NCBI GenBank assembly: GCA_024811115.1
Contig: JAKOGH010000142.1
Location: 1-64,000 of the forward strand
Length of the DNA: 64,000 bases
From: Terana coerulea
Lineage: Eukaryota; Basidiomycota; Agaricomycetes; Polyporales; Phanerochaetaceae
Direction of reading: 5' to 3'
In this document: piece by piece, positions 44,384-54,399 of the stretch
How positions within the stretch are numbered: position 1 is the stretch's first letter
Layout of the letters: each line of letters begins with the position of its first letter
Position numbers and translations under genes: made by a program
Notes under the pieces: model-generated
The model's input: the letters and a program-made list of their open reading frames with translations, nothing else
The model's database searches: none
Told to the model about the DNA's origin: nothing

Positions 44384-46672
44384 ATGGCGGACGAAGAGGA
44401 TATTGGGCTGTACAACCTGGCGCGAAAGTCAGATTCGAGCACTGACACGCCTAGGAAATGGAACCCGCGACGACCGTCTATTATCTCTGTACTGGAGGAA
44501 GTCAGGACACCTATCAAGTCTCCTTCCAATCCTAGTCTTTTGCTCCCGTCTCCCAAGTCTCCCAAGTTCAATACAAGGAAGCTGTCACGCTCGAATACGC
44601 TACCACGCTTGAACCGGACGGAGTCTGCAGGAGCACCCCAGGCGGAGAATTTGGAGAGTCTGTCAATGTCAACTACGAAGGTGAATCGACTACGACGGTG
44701 GATACTAGCACTGGTGATAGGTACGTCGTTCGTTTGTGTTACCCGACCTCCCTCAATGGCATGCGCCCAGTGGATTTTGACTTGGATTATGGCCCGAAGA
44801 TCACTAGCATATTTCCGCAACTTGAGTTGAACGACTCAGAGTCAGAGAATATGTGAGGCTATCTTGTGGCGCATATACCCAAATACTGATGTTCAATACG
44901 TAGTGCATTTTCGTCTTTCCCCGACTCACCGCAAGCCGAGTCAGGCTCTTACATCCACTCCTTCCGGATACGGCAGCCTCGCTCGATTGCAGATGGCCCG
45001 ATTCTCGAAGAGCAATATTCTCCGCAAGATGGGTTTATCTACGGGTTTTCGCACTTCACGCAACGACGAGACTCAACATCCAAACGAGGATATCAGCAGG
45101 TCTGAGCCACATACTACGCAGAGCTAACCACGTTTCTGACGAAACGGTTTGATAGCGGTCTCTGGTGATTCTTTCCCAGCACCCATACCCTTCTCTCTTC
45201 TATACCTTGCTATCTTACCTCGGACAATCCTTCCTCGCCCATGGCGCTCCAATGCTGGAAGTTGCATGCCACAACATTGCGAACTGGTAAGAACCGTGGT
45301 TACATACGGCTATGGAACGTTTCGCTAACATGCGGTTGAAAAGAAAGGTCTGATCCCCAGCCTGGATCAATACTCGAGCTCGGGTTCCTTGGATATGTGC
45401 TTACAGCGGAGCTGCCCACGTCAGCGGACGCGCAACAATCTGGCAAGACTACGCGTGTGACGGAGAAATACGACCCCGAATCGCATGTGAGCTGTTCATA
45501 CCCCGTGCATAGCTGTGCGGGTGTTTAATAATTTTGATGTCAGATACTTGCATCACTGTCCCCCAGAACCCGCCGATTATCGCTGCGTTGGAAGCGAGCA
45601 TAACGCACATATGGTCAATATGGGAGTGTTTGCTTCTTTGTGAACCGATCATGGTCTTCGGACCCTCGGCTGCTGTGACCAGTCAAGTCATATGGTGGCT
45701 TCGCGATCTTCTCCGTCCAGTGCGTTGAGTTACTTGTTGCCCTCCTCGAAATGAACTCTGATGCTATGGCGCAGATACCACTCGCTGGAGATTTCCGTCC
45801 TTTCTTCACCATTCATGACACAGATCATGCAGCACTGGTCAATGCGCGGCAGCCCCAGTCCGGCCTCCTGTTGGGAGTGACGAATCCATTTTTGAGAAAG
45901 CAAGCAGTCACTGGTCGCATATCCTCAGCCTTGGTTCGCCTCAGAAGTAAGTCGCTTGCGGGGCTGAAATACTAGGACAGATGCTCATGCAATGGTAGGA
46001 AAAGCAAAGGGACTCCTACGGCATTGCACATCACTGTTGGCCCGTCTCCCGGATGGACGACCAAGACCCACAAACGTCATGTTTCCAAGGATCAGGTCCT
46101 ACTCAAGAAGGTCGAAGACGCGTTACGAGGTAGCGACCACACCAGTAAGCGCACATCTGTGGCTATTCTCGCTTGCGATAATGAACACTCTATGCAGAAC
46201 TGGAAGCGTCGGAAGCTCTGCGTGAACATCTATCCTCACGGACCACAGCCTTCCTCGTACCTCTGCAGCGCTATCTGAACACCCTCATTCCTACACCTGC
46301 GGATAGGACTGTTCCAAATACACCGAATCTTTCAACAACCAACTTCGGTTCATCAGCTAGTCTACGCTCTGCGCTGCCTACGGCCCCTCCAAATGTCTCT
46401 TTCAATCGTCTTACGGTCTCAGTTTCAACCCCCACGCCATTGAAGCTGAAAAATTCAACGAGACCGCTTTTCTTGCGTCCCTCAAAACGAATGGCTCGCC
46501 GCTGCCCTTCAAGAGTACGGCCAAGAGGAAAGAATTTTATGAGAGGTGGATAAGAAGCAGGGCATTTGGTCTGTGGCTTGCAGCACAAGAGGAAGTCGTG
46601 GATCGAGTGCTGGCAACGCCAATCCCGGCGAGTGCATCCGCTACCTCCGTTAGGGGATCCGCGCATCCATGA
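44384..46672 (+). CDS. DENN-domain protein, DENND6 type
   Basis: Nine exons: 44384-44713, 44771-44852, 44904-45099, 45156-45286, 45348-45486, 45544-45719, 45775-45946, 45999-46144 and 46198-46672. They give about 616 residues, close to DENND6 length. A Ser/Pro-rich N-terminus precedes the uDENN part (VDFDLDYGPKITSIFPQ, then AFSSFPDSP and FRIRQ). The core follows with TQRRDSTSKRGYQQRSLVIL, GAPMLEVACHNIANW, HIWSIWECLLLCEPIMVFGP and WWLRDLLRPIPLAGDFRPFF, then the helical C-terminal part. DENND6 proteins are guanine nucleotide exchange factors for Rab14-type GTPases in endosomal traffic; that role is inferred. Four one-base deletions in runs (44636-44639, 45560-45564, 45889-45893, 46384-46387) must be assumed for a continuous frame. 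Confidence 0.82.
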
Positions 46673-46991
46673 CGTCTATTTCGGTAGTAATACCAGCTGC
46701 AATACATTACTTCCTGTATGCTTTAGCGTACTCTATTCTTGCACATCGAGCCCGGAGGTTAGTATAATTATATCGGATTTTTCGAGAACAGATGTTGAGT
46801 ATACCGGGCATGGCGTGACCCTAACCCACTTATAATTGGCGTAAACGCCATACCAGCGCCATACCGCCGCAGAGCCACGTCCCGAGGGCCGACCACACAC
46901 CGCGCACCGCCAACCCACCGCGGTGCCGTTTCTTCAGCTCACCTTCCTCTGCACTAGCCTTGTCGTCCGCCGTTACTCAACTCTCTGCACG
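46673..46991 (+). promoter_or_regulatory. promoter interval of the TOM13/MIM1-type gene
   Basis: 319 bases between the DENND6 stop and the next start on the same strand. GC-rich with short CGCC repeats near 46830-46880. No clear TATA box. Confidence 0.35.
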
Positions 46992-48052
46992 CTATGGCAG
47001 AAAATCTCAACCAGGAAGAGGCGGATCTTCTGCAGGTACGCAGACGTTCTCTTAGCCAGACAAAACACTAAACGATTCGACTGTCCGCGATTTGTAGTCC
47101 GCCTTGTCAGACGCGTTCTCGCCCGCAGAAGTCACTCGGGTCGCGGCGCAGCCTCCAGCACCATCTAAGGAGGAGTCAACCGTACCACCGCCTGGCGAAC
47201 AACCCGCTGCAAACGCTTCAGACGCTCCGGCCGCCGCAGACGACTCGTGGAAGGAGGAATACGAGGCCCATTTGGTGGAATGGCGCGCGGCATCTGCGGT
47301 ACAGAGGGAGAAGGTGGAGAAGGAGCACGCGAAGTGGGAGGCTATCAGGGCACAGGAGGAGAAGGAGGGCAAGGGACACAAGCTTGGAGAGAGCAGCACC
47401 AGCGCGAGTGTCAGTGGATGGGAAAGCGTGAGGGCAGAGACGGCTCGCGGCAGTCCCAGTCCTGCTGATGCGAGGGATCTTGTTACCGGAGAACACCAGG
47501 GGCATGGGCATTCAGTAAGTTCTACGTCGCTCGGGCTGACATTCGAGGCTCATTGTGCGTGTAGCAGGAGCCTTCGTCCACCTTTTCGAGTCCTCCCATC
47601 TCGCACCAGGACCAAAGCCGTCCGGATTCAGAGCCCGAGTATATCTCGTCTGAGCTGGGCTCATCCTACCCGTCCCTCACCTACCCCTCAGACCCGCATT
47701 CCCCGTATCTGCGCACCGCGATCAGCACCTGCGGAAACATGGCCACGAGCACGGACACCATGACCCCCACAGCCACCCGCACCGGCACCACGAGCCGCAC
47801 AAGCAGACCGCAACAGTAGCCATCTTCGACTCGAGCCTCTCCACAAAGACGCGAGTGTTGGCCGCCGTCTCCAGTCTGGCTATTAACTTGCTGCTGCCGT
47901 TCATCAACGGTGTCATGCTTGGCTTCGGGGAGATTTTTGCGAAAAACGTCGTGATAGGCTGGTTTGGCTGGAAGGCCCCAGGAAGCACGGCCGCGAACGT
48001 AGGAGTCCGGGGTCGCGGAAATGCGGAGGTTCGTCCAAGAAGCAGGCAATGA
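46992..48052 (+). CDS. MIM1: TOM13/MIM1-type mitochondrial outer-membrane import protein with His-rich segment
   Basis: Exons 46992-47033, 47098-47514 and 47565-48052, about 315 residues. The C-terminal part carries the family signature, a single membrane helix NLLLPFINGVMLGFGEIFAK followed by a short Trp-rich segment. In yeast Mim1 this helix with its GxxxG-type surface oligomerises and inserts alpha-helical outer-membrane proteins. The long N-terminal extension is Ala/Pro/Glu-rich with a Lys/Glu coiled stretch. Just before the helix there is a striking His cluster (LRKHGHEHGHHDPHSHPHRH). Joining SDPHSP to this cluster needs one extra C in the CCCC at 47700-47703. The assignment rests on the membrane motif. 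Confidence 0.72.
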
Positions 48053-48438
48053 CGGACTTAGGGTGGCGTAGACGGACCTCTGCGGCAGGAAACTGTGATG
48101 GGTGGGCTGCCCATATTCCTACAATACCGCTGCACCATGTTTTCGAACTCTATCCCAGACATCCCATCATTTACTCTGCGTAGGTGCCGCTATGGGCAAG
48201 AATTGGACATAGAAGCTACACGGAACATTCTTCGAACACAAGCAAGGTTCAGCTGGTGTGTGCGACCGCTCAAACACCGGCAGCCCGTGTACCTTGTTCT
48301 TTCGTTGCTTAGACCTTGTCCAACCCGCCACACTTTCGTTCAATGCGCATCTGTGTGTTTCAGCGAAAACGTGTTCTACATGGGCATACGTTGAATTATG
48401 TGTGCAGAGTGGGCAAAGCGTCCGTCGTCGCACAAGTC
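48053..48438. other. convergent 3' flanks
   Basis: 386 bases between the stops of the TOM13-type gene (plus) and the first DUF6533 gene (minus). Only 3' untranslated sequence is expected; nothing else seen. Confidence 0.5.
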
Positions 48439-50019
48439 TCATTGTGGCAAAGAGGACAGCTCTACGTCGTCATGTATAGTAGCAAGATTCACGAATGCCA
48501 GTCCAGAGAAGCTTGAGAGTGCACTGGGGGAAGTAGTGTCTTGCGTATGGGTAACGAGGCGCAAATCGAGCATCATGCGCGATATGAGGATTGGCGTCAG
48601 GCTGTTACTGATATGCAGGTCGGGGTGGTCGAGCATTAGTGAGCCCGGAATGCCTAGTAACTCCCCGTTGATTGACTTGGCCACATCCTGAGTATTTGCT
48701 GTCAGAGACGCGGTCAGAAATTTATTCTTCCGTTTGAGACGTACCGTATACTTGTATAATAGGATCTGTATGATATTCGACACTACGAGAGTCCTGGAGC
48801 TCGCTGGAGTCAGTTCAAGGGCTTCACGTGTGACATAACCTAGAGCGCACACGAAATAAATCGTTCCTGACTATAGAGTGAGCATGTGCGATTACCTAAT
48901 TGTAGCGAAAACCTACCATCTTTGATTAGAAGGCTGGTAAATGCGAGATTCATGTTGAGCCGTCTCGCTTCTCTGTACAGGCCAAAGGTCTTCCACCAGG
49001 TGCATACCAACACAATGAACTCAGCCACCATGCTAGTGATGTGCGTCAATCTGACCACTGCGGCGAGTTAATTCTTTTCAACGGAGAATTGCTGCAAGGT
49101 ACGCACACCTATAACACATGACCATTCAGTTTATCGGCCGGTTAGCAAGTATTGTACTTACTGAACCGCTACACTCGAAGCTGTGGGGCTGTGTGCCAGG
49201 CAAACCGTTGCAAGTGGCTCCGCAGTATGCAGTCGTAGTGTACTGAAGTCATACTAAAGGAGCGCAGTGGATATTAGCTATGTTCTGGACTTGACGAGCA
49301 ATATATGACTTACGATGTTTGTCCCAACGCCAATGAGATTAAGGAAAAATACTATTGCTGGTACCGGGATGTTTCTGTGCAACAGTGCGTAGACACGCAA
49401 GGCCGAGAACACTGGTGATCTCGTTCAGCATAAACGTCCGTGGTATACGAGTCATTAGCCCAACTATCACGCACAGCTGAGAACAGTGGTGAGAATCACC
49501 GAGATGCCTTCAAAGAAGCGGACGGAGACCACGCATCTATCCGTTCACTCAGTCAGTCCGGACGGACTTCATGTATACACGATTCGATTTAGACTCACCC
49601 CTACTCTCTCATAACGTTTGTACATTGCGACTGTGAAGAAACATGGTATGCTACTCACGAGGCGGGTTGTGACTTTGTCCGACAGCACCAGCACGGCGGC
49701 ATAGAGCAGAGAAAGGTACCGGTTGGCGAAGAACAGCCAGCTTGCACTTGTGATCTTCCTCTGCCAGATCGCAGCGACCTCCCTGTCGAACGTAATGCAA
49801 TATTCGTACACCAGGAGCACTGAGTAGGGCTTCGTCAGCAAGACATGTCTCTACCTATAAGTAACGCGAATGCTTACCAACGAGAGCGACGTCGAGATAT
49901 TTCTCCGTGGTCCTACGTCATCATCAACGAGCGATCCATCACAATTAGAGGATTTGGCCAATGACGTACAATTGCTGTGCAAATGGCACCCAAGAGATGC
50001 TGTCAGTTGCGGCCGACAT
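48439..50019 (-). CDS. DUF6533-type seven-transmembrane protein (paralogue A)
   Basis: Starts at the ATG at 50019 (MSAATDSISWVPFAQQL). Short exons follow: 49878-49912 (TTEKYLDVALV), 49659-49819 (LLVYEYCITFDREVAAIWQR, ASWLFFANRYLSLLYA), a helix VVSVRFFEGISVILTTVLS, LFSALRVYALLHRNIPVPAI, an outside Cys-rich loop YTTTAYCGATCNGLPGTQPH, TSMVAEFIVLVCTWWKTFGL, GTIYFVCALGY, and a C-terminal part ISNSLTPILISRMMLDLR before the stop at 48439. This order is typical of a large basidiomycete-specific membrane family that resembles 7-TM receptors; ligands and partners are unknown. The exon around 48730-48850 has an uncertain internal boundary. Confidence 0.8.
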
Positions 50020-50335
50020 TGCGGCCGATATCTTTAGAAGAGCTGCTGGTGGAAGAGACTCGAACAACGAAGAGCGGCCGCCGGTTGCTCATGCTGCCCA
50101 GGCAACTAAGTAGCACCGCGGCCAAGCGGCATTTGCAAATCCCCGGCTGTGAAGCTTATACGTGAAGGGGAAGCGTACGCTGCGATATATGACAGTATCA
50201 ATGAGAAGGCGCACTGCGGAGGACGTAGAGGGCGTTGCCAGGGCTCGTTAAGTCCGTTGAAATGATAGGGACGAATGTTAGTACAGTAGCATAGCATACT
50301 CAAGCGAGAATCAAGCTCATAACGCTAACTACACG
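50020..50335. other. promoter of DUF6533 paralogue A
   Basis: Ends at the acacg target duplication of the 727-bp element, so that element sits about 320 bases upstream of the paralogue A start. Confidence 0.4.
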
Positions 50336-51062
50336 AGGAGTGACCGCTCGATTGTTCGAGCCCGATTGGCGCGCATTTGACAGATGTGACGATGCCGCCG
50401 CGTCGTCACGCCTTCATGCTGGGCACGGCAACGGACGGCAGAGAGTTTGTTTTCGCATTCCGCCTCTGATCCATCAGCGTTGAGTTTGATGGCGCCCCGA
50501 CATTGCCTTTGCAGCTGCCTGTCGGGCTCCCTGCAAGTTAACCGTATTGAAGTAGAAGCCTGTATAGCAAGTTAAAAATCAAATAACATGCTCATATGTA
50601 TCGCGCACTAGATCTACTCCTTTGCAGCCACATATGTAGAGAAACATAAGGAAAGAAAACCTGTGTAAGTGCCTCTGCATGCCTTTATCTGCTGCCACCT
50701 TCCAGTGAGTACAAACCCTGCATTTGAACCCAATATCAATCAAGTGGAGCATCATCGAAATTCTTATGACTTCCTGCGTTCTTACAGACATGCATGTATT
50801 ATCTATTTACCAACCATTGCTATTCTTTTCTCGAAAATATATGAACTGAGTATTTTAAATTTTAGCGCCCAATGCTCCTTCCGCGGACTGGCGCGTCTAG
50901 CTCCGAGCGGCTGGCTGCCGGAGGGACGCCGAAGAGCTAACCCTTATGCTAGGGGCTGCTGAGAGCATGATGCGCCGTCTCCCGCCTTACCTGAATAGGG
51001 CGGTACTTGTCACGATAGCACCAGGGCGCCAATCGGGCTCGAACAATCGAGGGTATACTCCT
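50336..51062. mobile_element. 727-bp inverted-repeat transposon between the two 7-TM genes
   Basis: Terminal inverted repeats of about 37 bases start AGGAGT and share CTCGATTGTTCGAGCCCGAT then TGGCGC (left 50349-50374, right inverse 51029-51054). Flanked by a perfect 5-base duplication acacg at 50331-50335 and 51063-51067. No coding capacity seen. A non-autonomous DNA transposon; the 5-base duplication does not fit hAT, and the superfamily is open. Confidence 0.75.
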
Positions 51063-51120
51063 ACACGAGGTCAACTCCAGGTATCTGCGACACCTCGATC
51101 AGCTCACACGTCGAGGGACG

Positions 51121-52828
51121 TTAAGTGAGCATGCGTACCTGCTCAAAGTCAACACCCGGCCCCTTCTCAGCCTGCCGCCAACTAGCAGAACTTGGCGACA
51201 CGGCCATAGAGCTCACAGGGGTCGGCTGCATCTCAAAGTCGCTGCTGCCCGCTCCACTCTCGGGGGCGGCGGAGCTGACCGAGATCATGAACGCAGGGCC
51301 GCTGAAGTTCGCCAGCGCTGTTGCGGTGCTCGCATCCTGCGCACTATTGAGCAGCCGCAGGTCGAGCATCATACGCGAAATGAGGATGGGCGTCAGGCTG
51401 TGCAGAGGGTGAGTTCGCGCGGCCTAGCCCTAGCAAGCGTGGAAAGACTCACATGCCGACGCATGTCCCGACGTACCCGGAGACGGCCTAGGAAGAAGTG
51501 CACTTAGAAGAAAGATGATTGTCGCAACTATTGGGCTTGGCACGTACAGTGTACTCAAATAGAACTATCTGGACGACGTTCAGTATTAGGAGGATCCTAG
51601 AATTACCGTTAGACCGCTGGGTATACATTGCTGGCAGCAGGGACGTACCCAAAGTAGGTCGTTCCTATAGACAAAGTCCAGAGTCTAGTCCGAATGGCCG
51701 TTGAAGCGTAGGTAACGTACGCACCATCTCGTATAAGCAGGCTGCTGAGCGCGACGTTCATGCGAAGCCTCGTAGCTTCTCTGTGCAAATCAATGGTCCT
51801 GTACCACGTGCACGCCAGTGTGAGAAATTCAGCGATTATACTGCATATACGCGTCGATCTAATGACTGGATAGACGTGAGCGGGCAGCGTCAGCGCAGTG
51901 CGGCAGGTACGTACGCCTGCATCCACGTGAGTTTAAACGTTTGAACGTGAGAACACGTGTACTCACGCAAGAGCGACGTTTGGGGGGACGGAACTAGAAG
52001 ATAGGCATTCCACTGCAAACGGCTGCACGCTGTACAGCTGTATGGTGCCAAAATTGTACTAGCAGCAATGTTTAGTCTCCACGCGGAGTACGGTCTCTAC
52101 GCGGAGTACCTCAATTTCAAATCACACTTACGAGGTTGGCGCCGACGCTCACGAGATTGAGCAAGAGTACTAGCAGGGATAGTGGGATGTTGCGGTCCGA
52201 CAGTGCATATACCCGCAGAGCGGAGAATACTGAGCGCGACTGTGAGCTTATAAGATCGCAAAGCAGAGATACCAGCTCACAACTAAAGATGGTCGACAGA
52301 ATAATGCTGAGAACTTCCCAGATGCGGACGGAAACCGTGCATCTACATGTTCAATATTCGATGGGATCATTTTCTTCGATCAGGAGATAAGTGCTCACCC
52401 CTACGCGTGTGAGACCACTGTGAGTACCACGAAGTGGTAGGAGCATTGAGCGGTACTCACGAGCTGGCTTGCCACTTGATCGGACAAAAATCAACATGAT
52501 TGCGTAGATGAACACCAGGTAGCGATTGATGGCAAAAAGCCACGTCGCGCTGGTCGTCCTTCGTTGCCATACTCCGGCGACCTCTTTGTCGAGCATGAGA
52601 AAGTAATCGTACACAAGAAGAGCTTAGGCGAGATAGATATGTGAGCTAGCGTGCATTTTATGTACCGCATGTGCGAAGAAAGACTTGCCGACGAGTGCCA
52701 CGTCGACGTATTTTTCCGCAACTCTGGAAATGTGGTCAGTTACTAGGCCTTCAGACCTACCGGGGAATAGGGACTCACAGTTGTCGCGCAAACGCAGCCA
52801 ACTCCGGATCGTATCCGCCATTCGCCAT
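51121..52828 (-). CDS. DUF6533-type seven-transmembrane protein (paralogue B)
   Basis: Tandem copy of the preceding gene with the same exon plan. It starts at the ATG at 52828 (MANGGYDPELAAFARQL), not at the internal 52821 ATG, because only this frame joins across the first intron to VAEKYVDVALV. Then come LLVYDYFLMLDKEVAGVWQR, TSATWLFAINRYLVFIYAIM, TVSVRIWEVLSIILSTIFS, LFSALRVYALSDRNIPLSLL, LNLVSVGANL, RICSIIAEFLTLACTWYRTI, and a C-terminal LISRMMLDLRLLNSAQDAS, with a longer Ser/Pro-rich tail to the stop at 51121. The second intron (52623-52688) begins with GC instead of GT (GGCAAGT...AAG), at the same place as a GT intron in paralogue A. Confidence 0.78.
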
Positions 52829-53544
52829 CTGCCTGAAATCCTACTCGTCGAGTGTGGCAGCGACGGGAGTCAACAGGGAGTCGACATCTGCCCAACTTGA
52901 AGCGGTTTGTGATTAAGTAGTGTGCTGCCGGAGAGTCAAGATGAATTTTCGGGCGCGACAAAAGCCGGTGGAAGTGAGACATCGTTGACTAACATTGTTT
53001 GCTATGCCAGGGATCAGAGACACGCTGGGGAAGAGGGGATCTTAATTCAGACCGCTTACACGATCATGCCGACGAACAGATGAGAGAACTTCCGGAAAAT
53101 GGAGTGAGAATTCAAGGTGGCGAGCGTATTTATATGCATGTTACCCCTGACAACACAGCGAGAGTGGCATGAATGGATTTGGTGTAAACTAGAGCATCGT
53201 CCCGGCAATAAGCGCGAAGTTGGTGGAAGAGTGATGTAAGCTTACTTAACATTGATGGCATCAAAGGGAGGACGAACGCCACAAAACATGCGTCCCGATA
53301 TGGAAGGCACTCAAGATGACCCGCCGCACCTTTACATAATGTGGCGGAAGACGTTCTCCTCGCCTGGTACGGCACGTCCGTCACGATGTGGAGTCGCATC
53401 AAATCGCCGCTCACTGCGAGAATGACGCAGCTCGACTGCCTTTGGTCTCTTCCCGCCGCTACGCGAGCACCAGCACATGTAAATTAGGGGCGCAATGCCA
53501 TTGAAGTGACGACATCAATGACATAAATCGCCGCAGCGCTGAGC
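52829..53544. other. promoter side of paralogue B and upstream region of HVA1-type gene
   Basis: About 700 bases between divergent genes with no coding support on either strand. Contains promoter sequence for both; nothing else recognised. Confidence 0.5.
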
Positions 53545-53552
53545 TATATAAA
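53545..53552 (+). promoter_or_regulatory. TATA box of the HVA1-type gene
   Basis: TATATAAA about 97 bases before the start codon at 53649, followed by a long CT-rich leader (CTTCTTCTCCC, CATCCTCTTC), the arrangement of strongly expressed fungal genes. Confidence 0.6.
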
Positions 53553-53648
53553 CCAGGTCATCTCGCAGACATTTCCCCAGAATCCAGCTGCTCTTCTTCT
53601 CCCAAACCATCATCCTCTTCAACCACTTTTTCGTCCTACGAATTTACA

Positions 53649-54006
53649 ATGCCGTCGTACAAGGAAGGTGACAAGGTCGAGTACCGCCCCATCGGAGGTA
53701 TGTGTACCCCATTTTCTGTCTCGCCCACCACCACTTACGGTGACTGCAGGCTCCGAGGACAACGTCTCTCACTCGGTCGGTGTCATCGAAGAAATCACTG
53801 AAGACACGAACGGCGTATGTTACATACTTCATTCACCCATGACTCAAATTTCTGACTTACCATCAGGAGACTCGCTACAGCATCAAGAACGACAACACCG
53901 GCAAGACAACCACCTACATGGTACGTACACCAGGCAGATGCCTTATTGCTGTGAGATCCAACATGTATTGTAGGAGAAGAACATTGTCGGAAAGGCTTCT
54001 TCTTAG
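53649..54006 (+). CDS. small tudor-like protein of the hypervirulence-associated (HVA1, DUF2945) family
   Basis: Four exons (53649-53697, 53750-53814, 53867-53920, 53974-54006) give a 66-residue protein with an intact frame. MPSYKEGDKVEYRPIGG, SHSVGVIEEITEDTNG, TRYSIKNDNTGKTTTY and EKNIVGKASS follow the DUF2945 plan: a small beta-barrel with GDKVEYRP-type start and RYxIKNDNTGK centre. The Cryptococcus member Hva1 affects metabolism and NADPH balance; biochemical function is unknown. The TATA box and many short introns suggest good expression. Confidence 0.85.
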
Positions 54007-54399
54007 TCGGTGAACTTGACATCACCTGGAAACTGTAATGCTATTTGTACCATAGTCTCGCCATCTGAAATGCAACGCTGCGTTCTTTTTGGATCACTTT
54101 CTGCCCATTGTAAACTACTTTGAGGGGTTGTGATCCACCTTGCTAGCAACATTTTGCTTCGAGTTTGGGGGAGATGCCTGGCGTACCCCAATATTCCTGA
54201 CTTACAGTGAAGTGGGTTGAAGATGCGCGTTAATGCATTGAGAGTTGTGCCAACTGCTTCTGTACATAGCAACAGGCTCTGATGTTGGTGGCCGCGGCCT
54301 CTCGACAACAGCAGATATCACAACCGCAACAGATGTCAATGCAGAATCAGCCGTGTGTATGGCGTACATAATACTGAAATCATCTCTAGTGTGTCCCGC

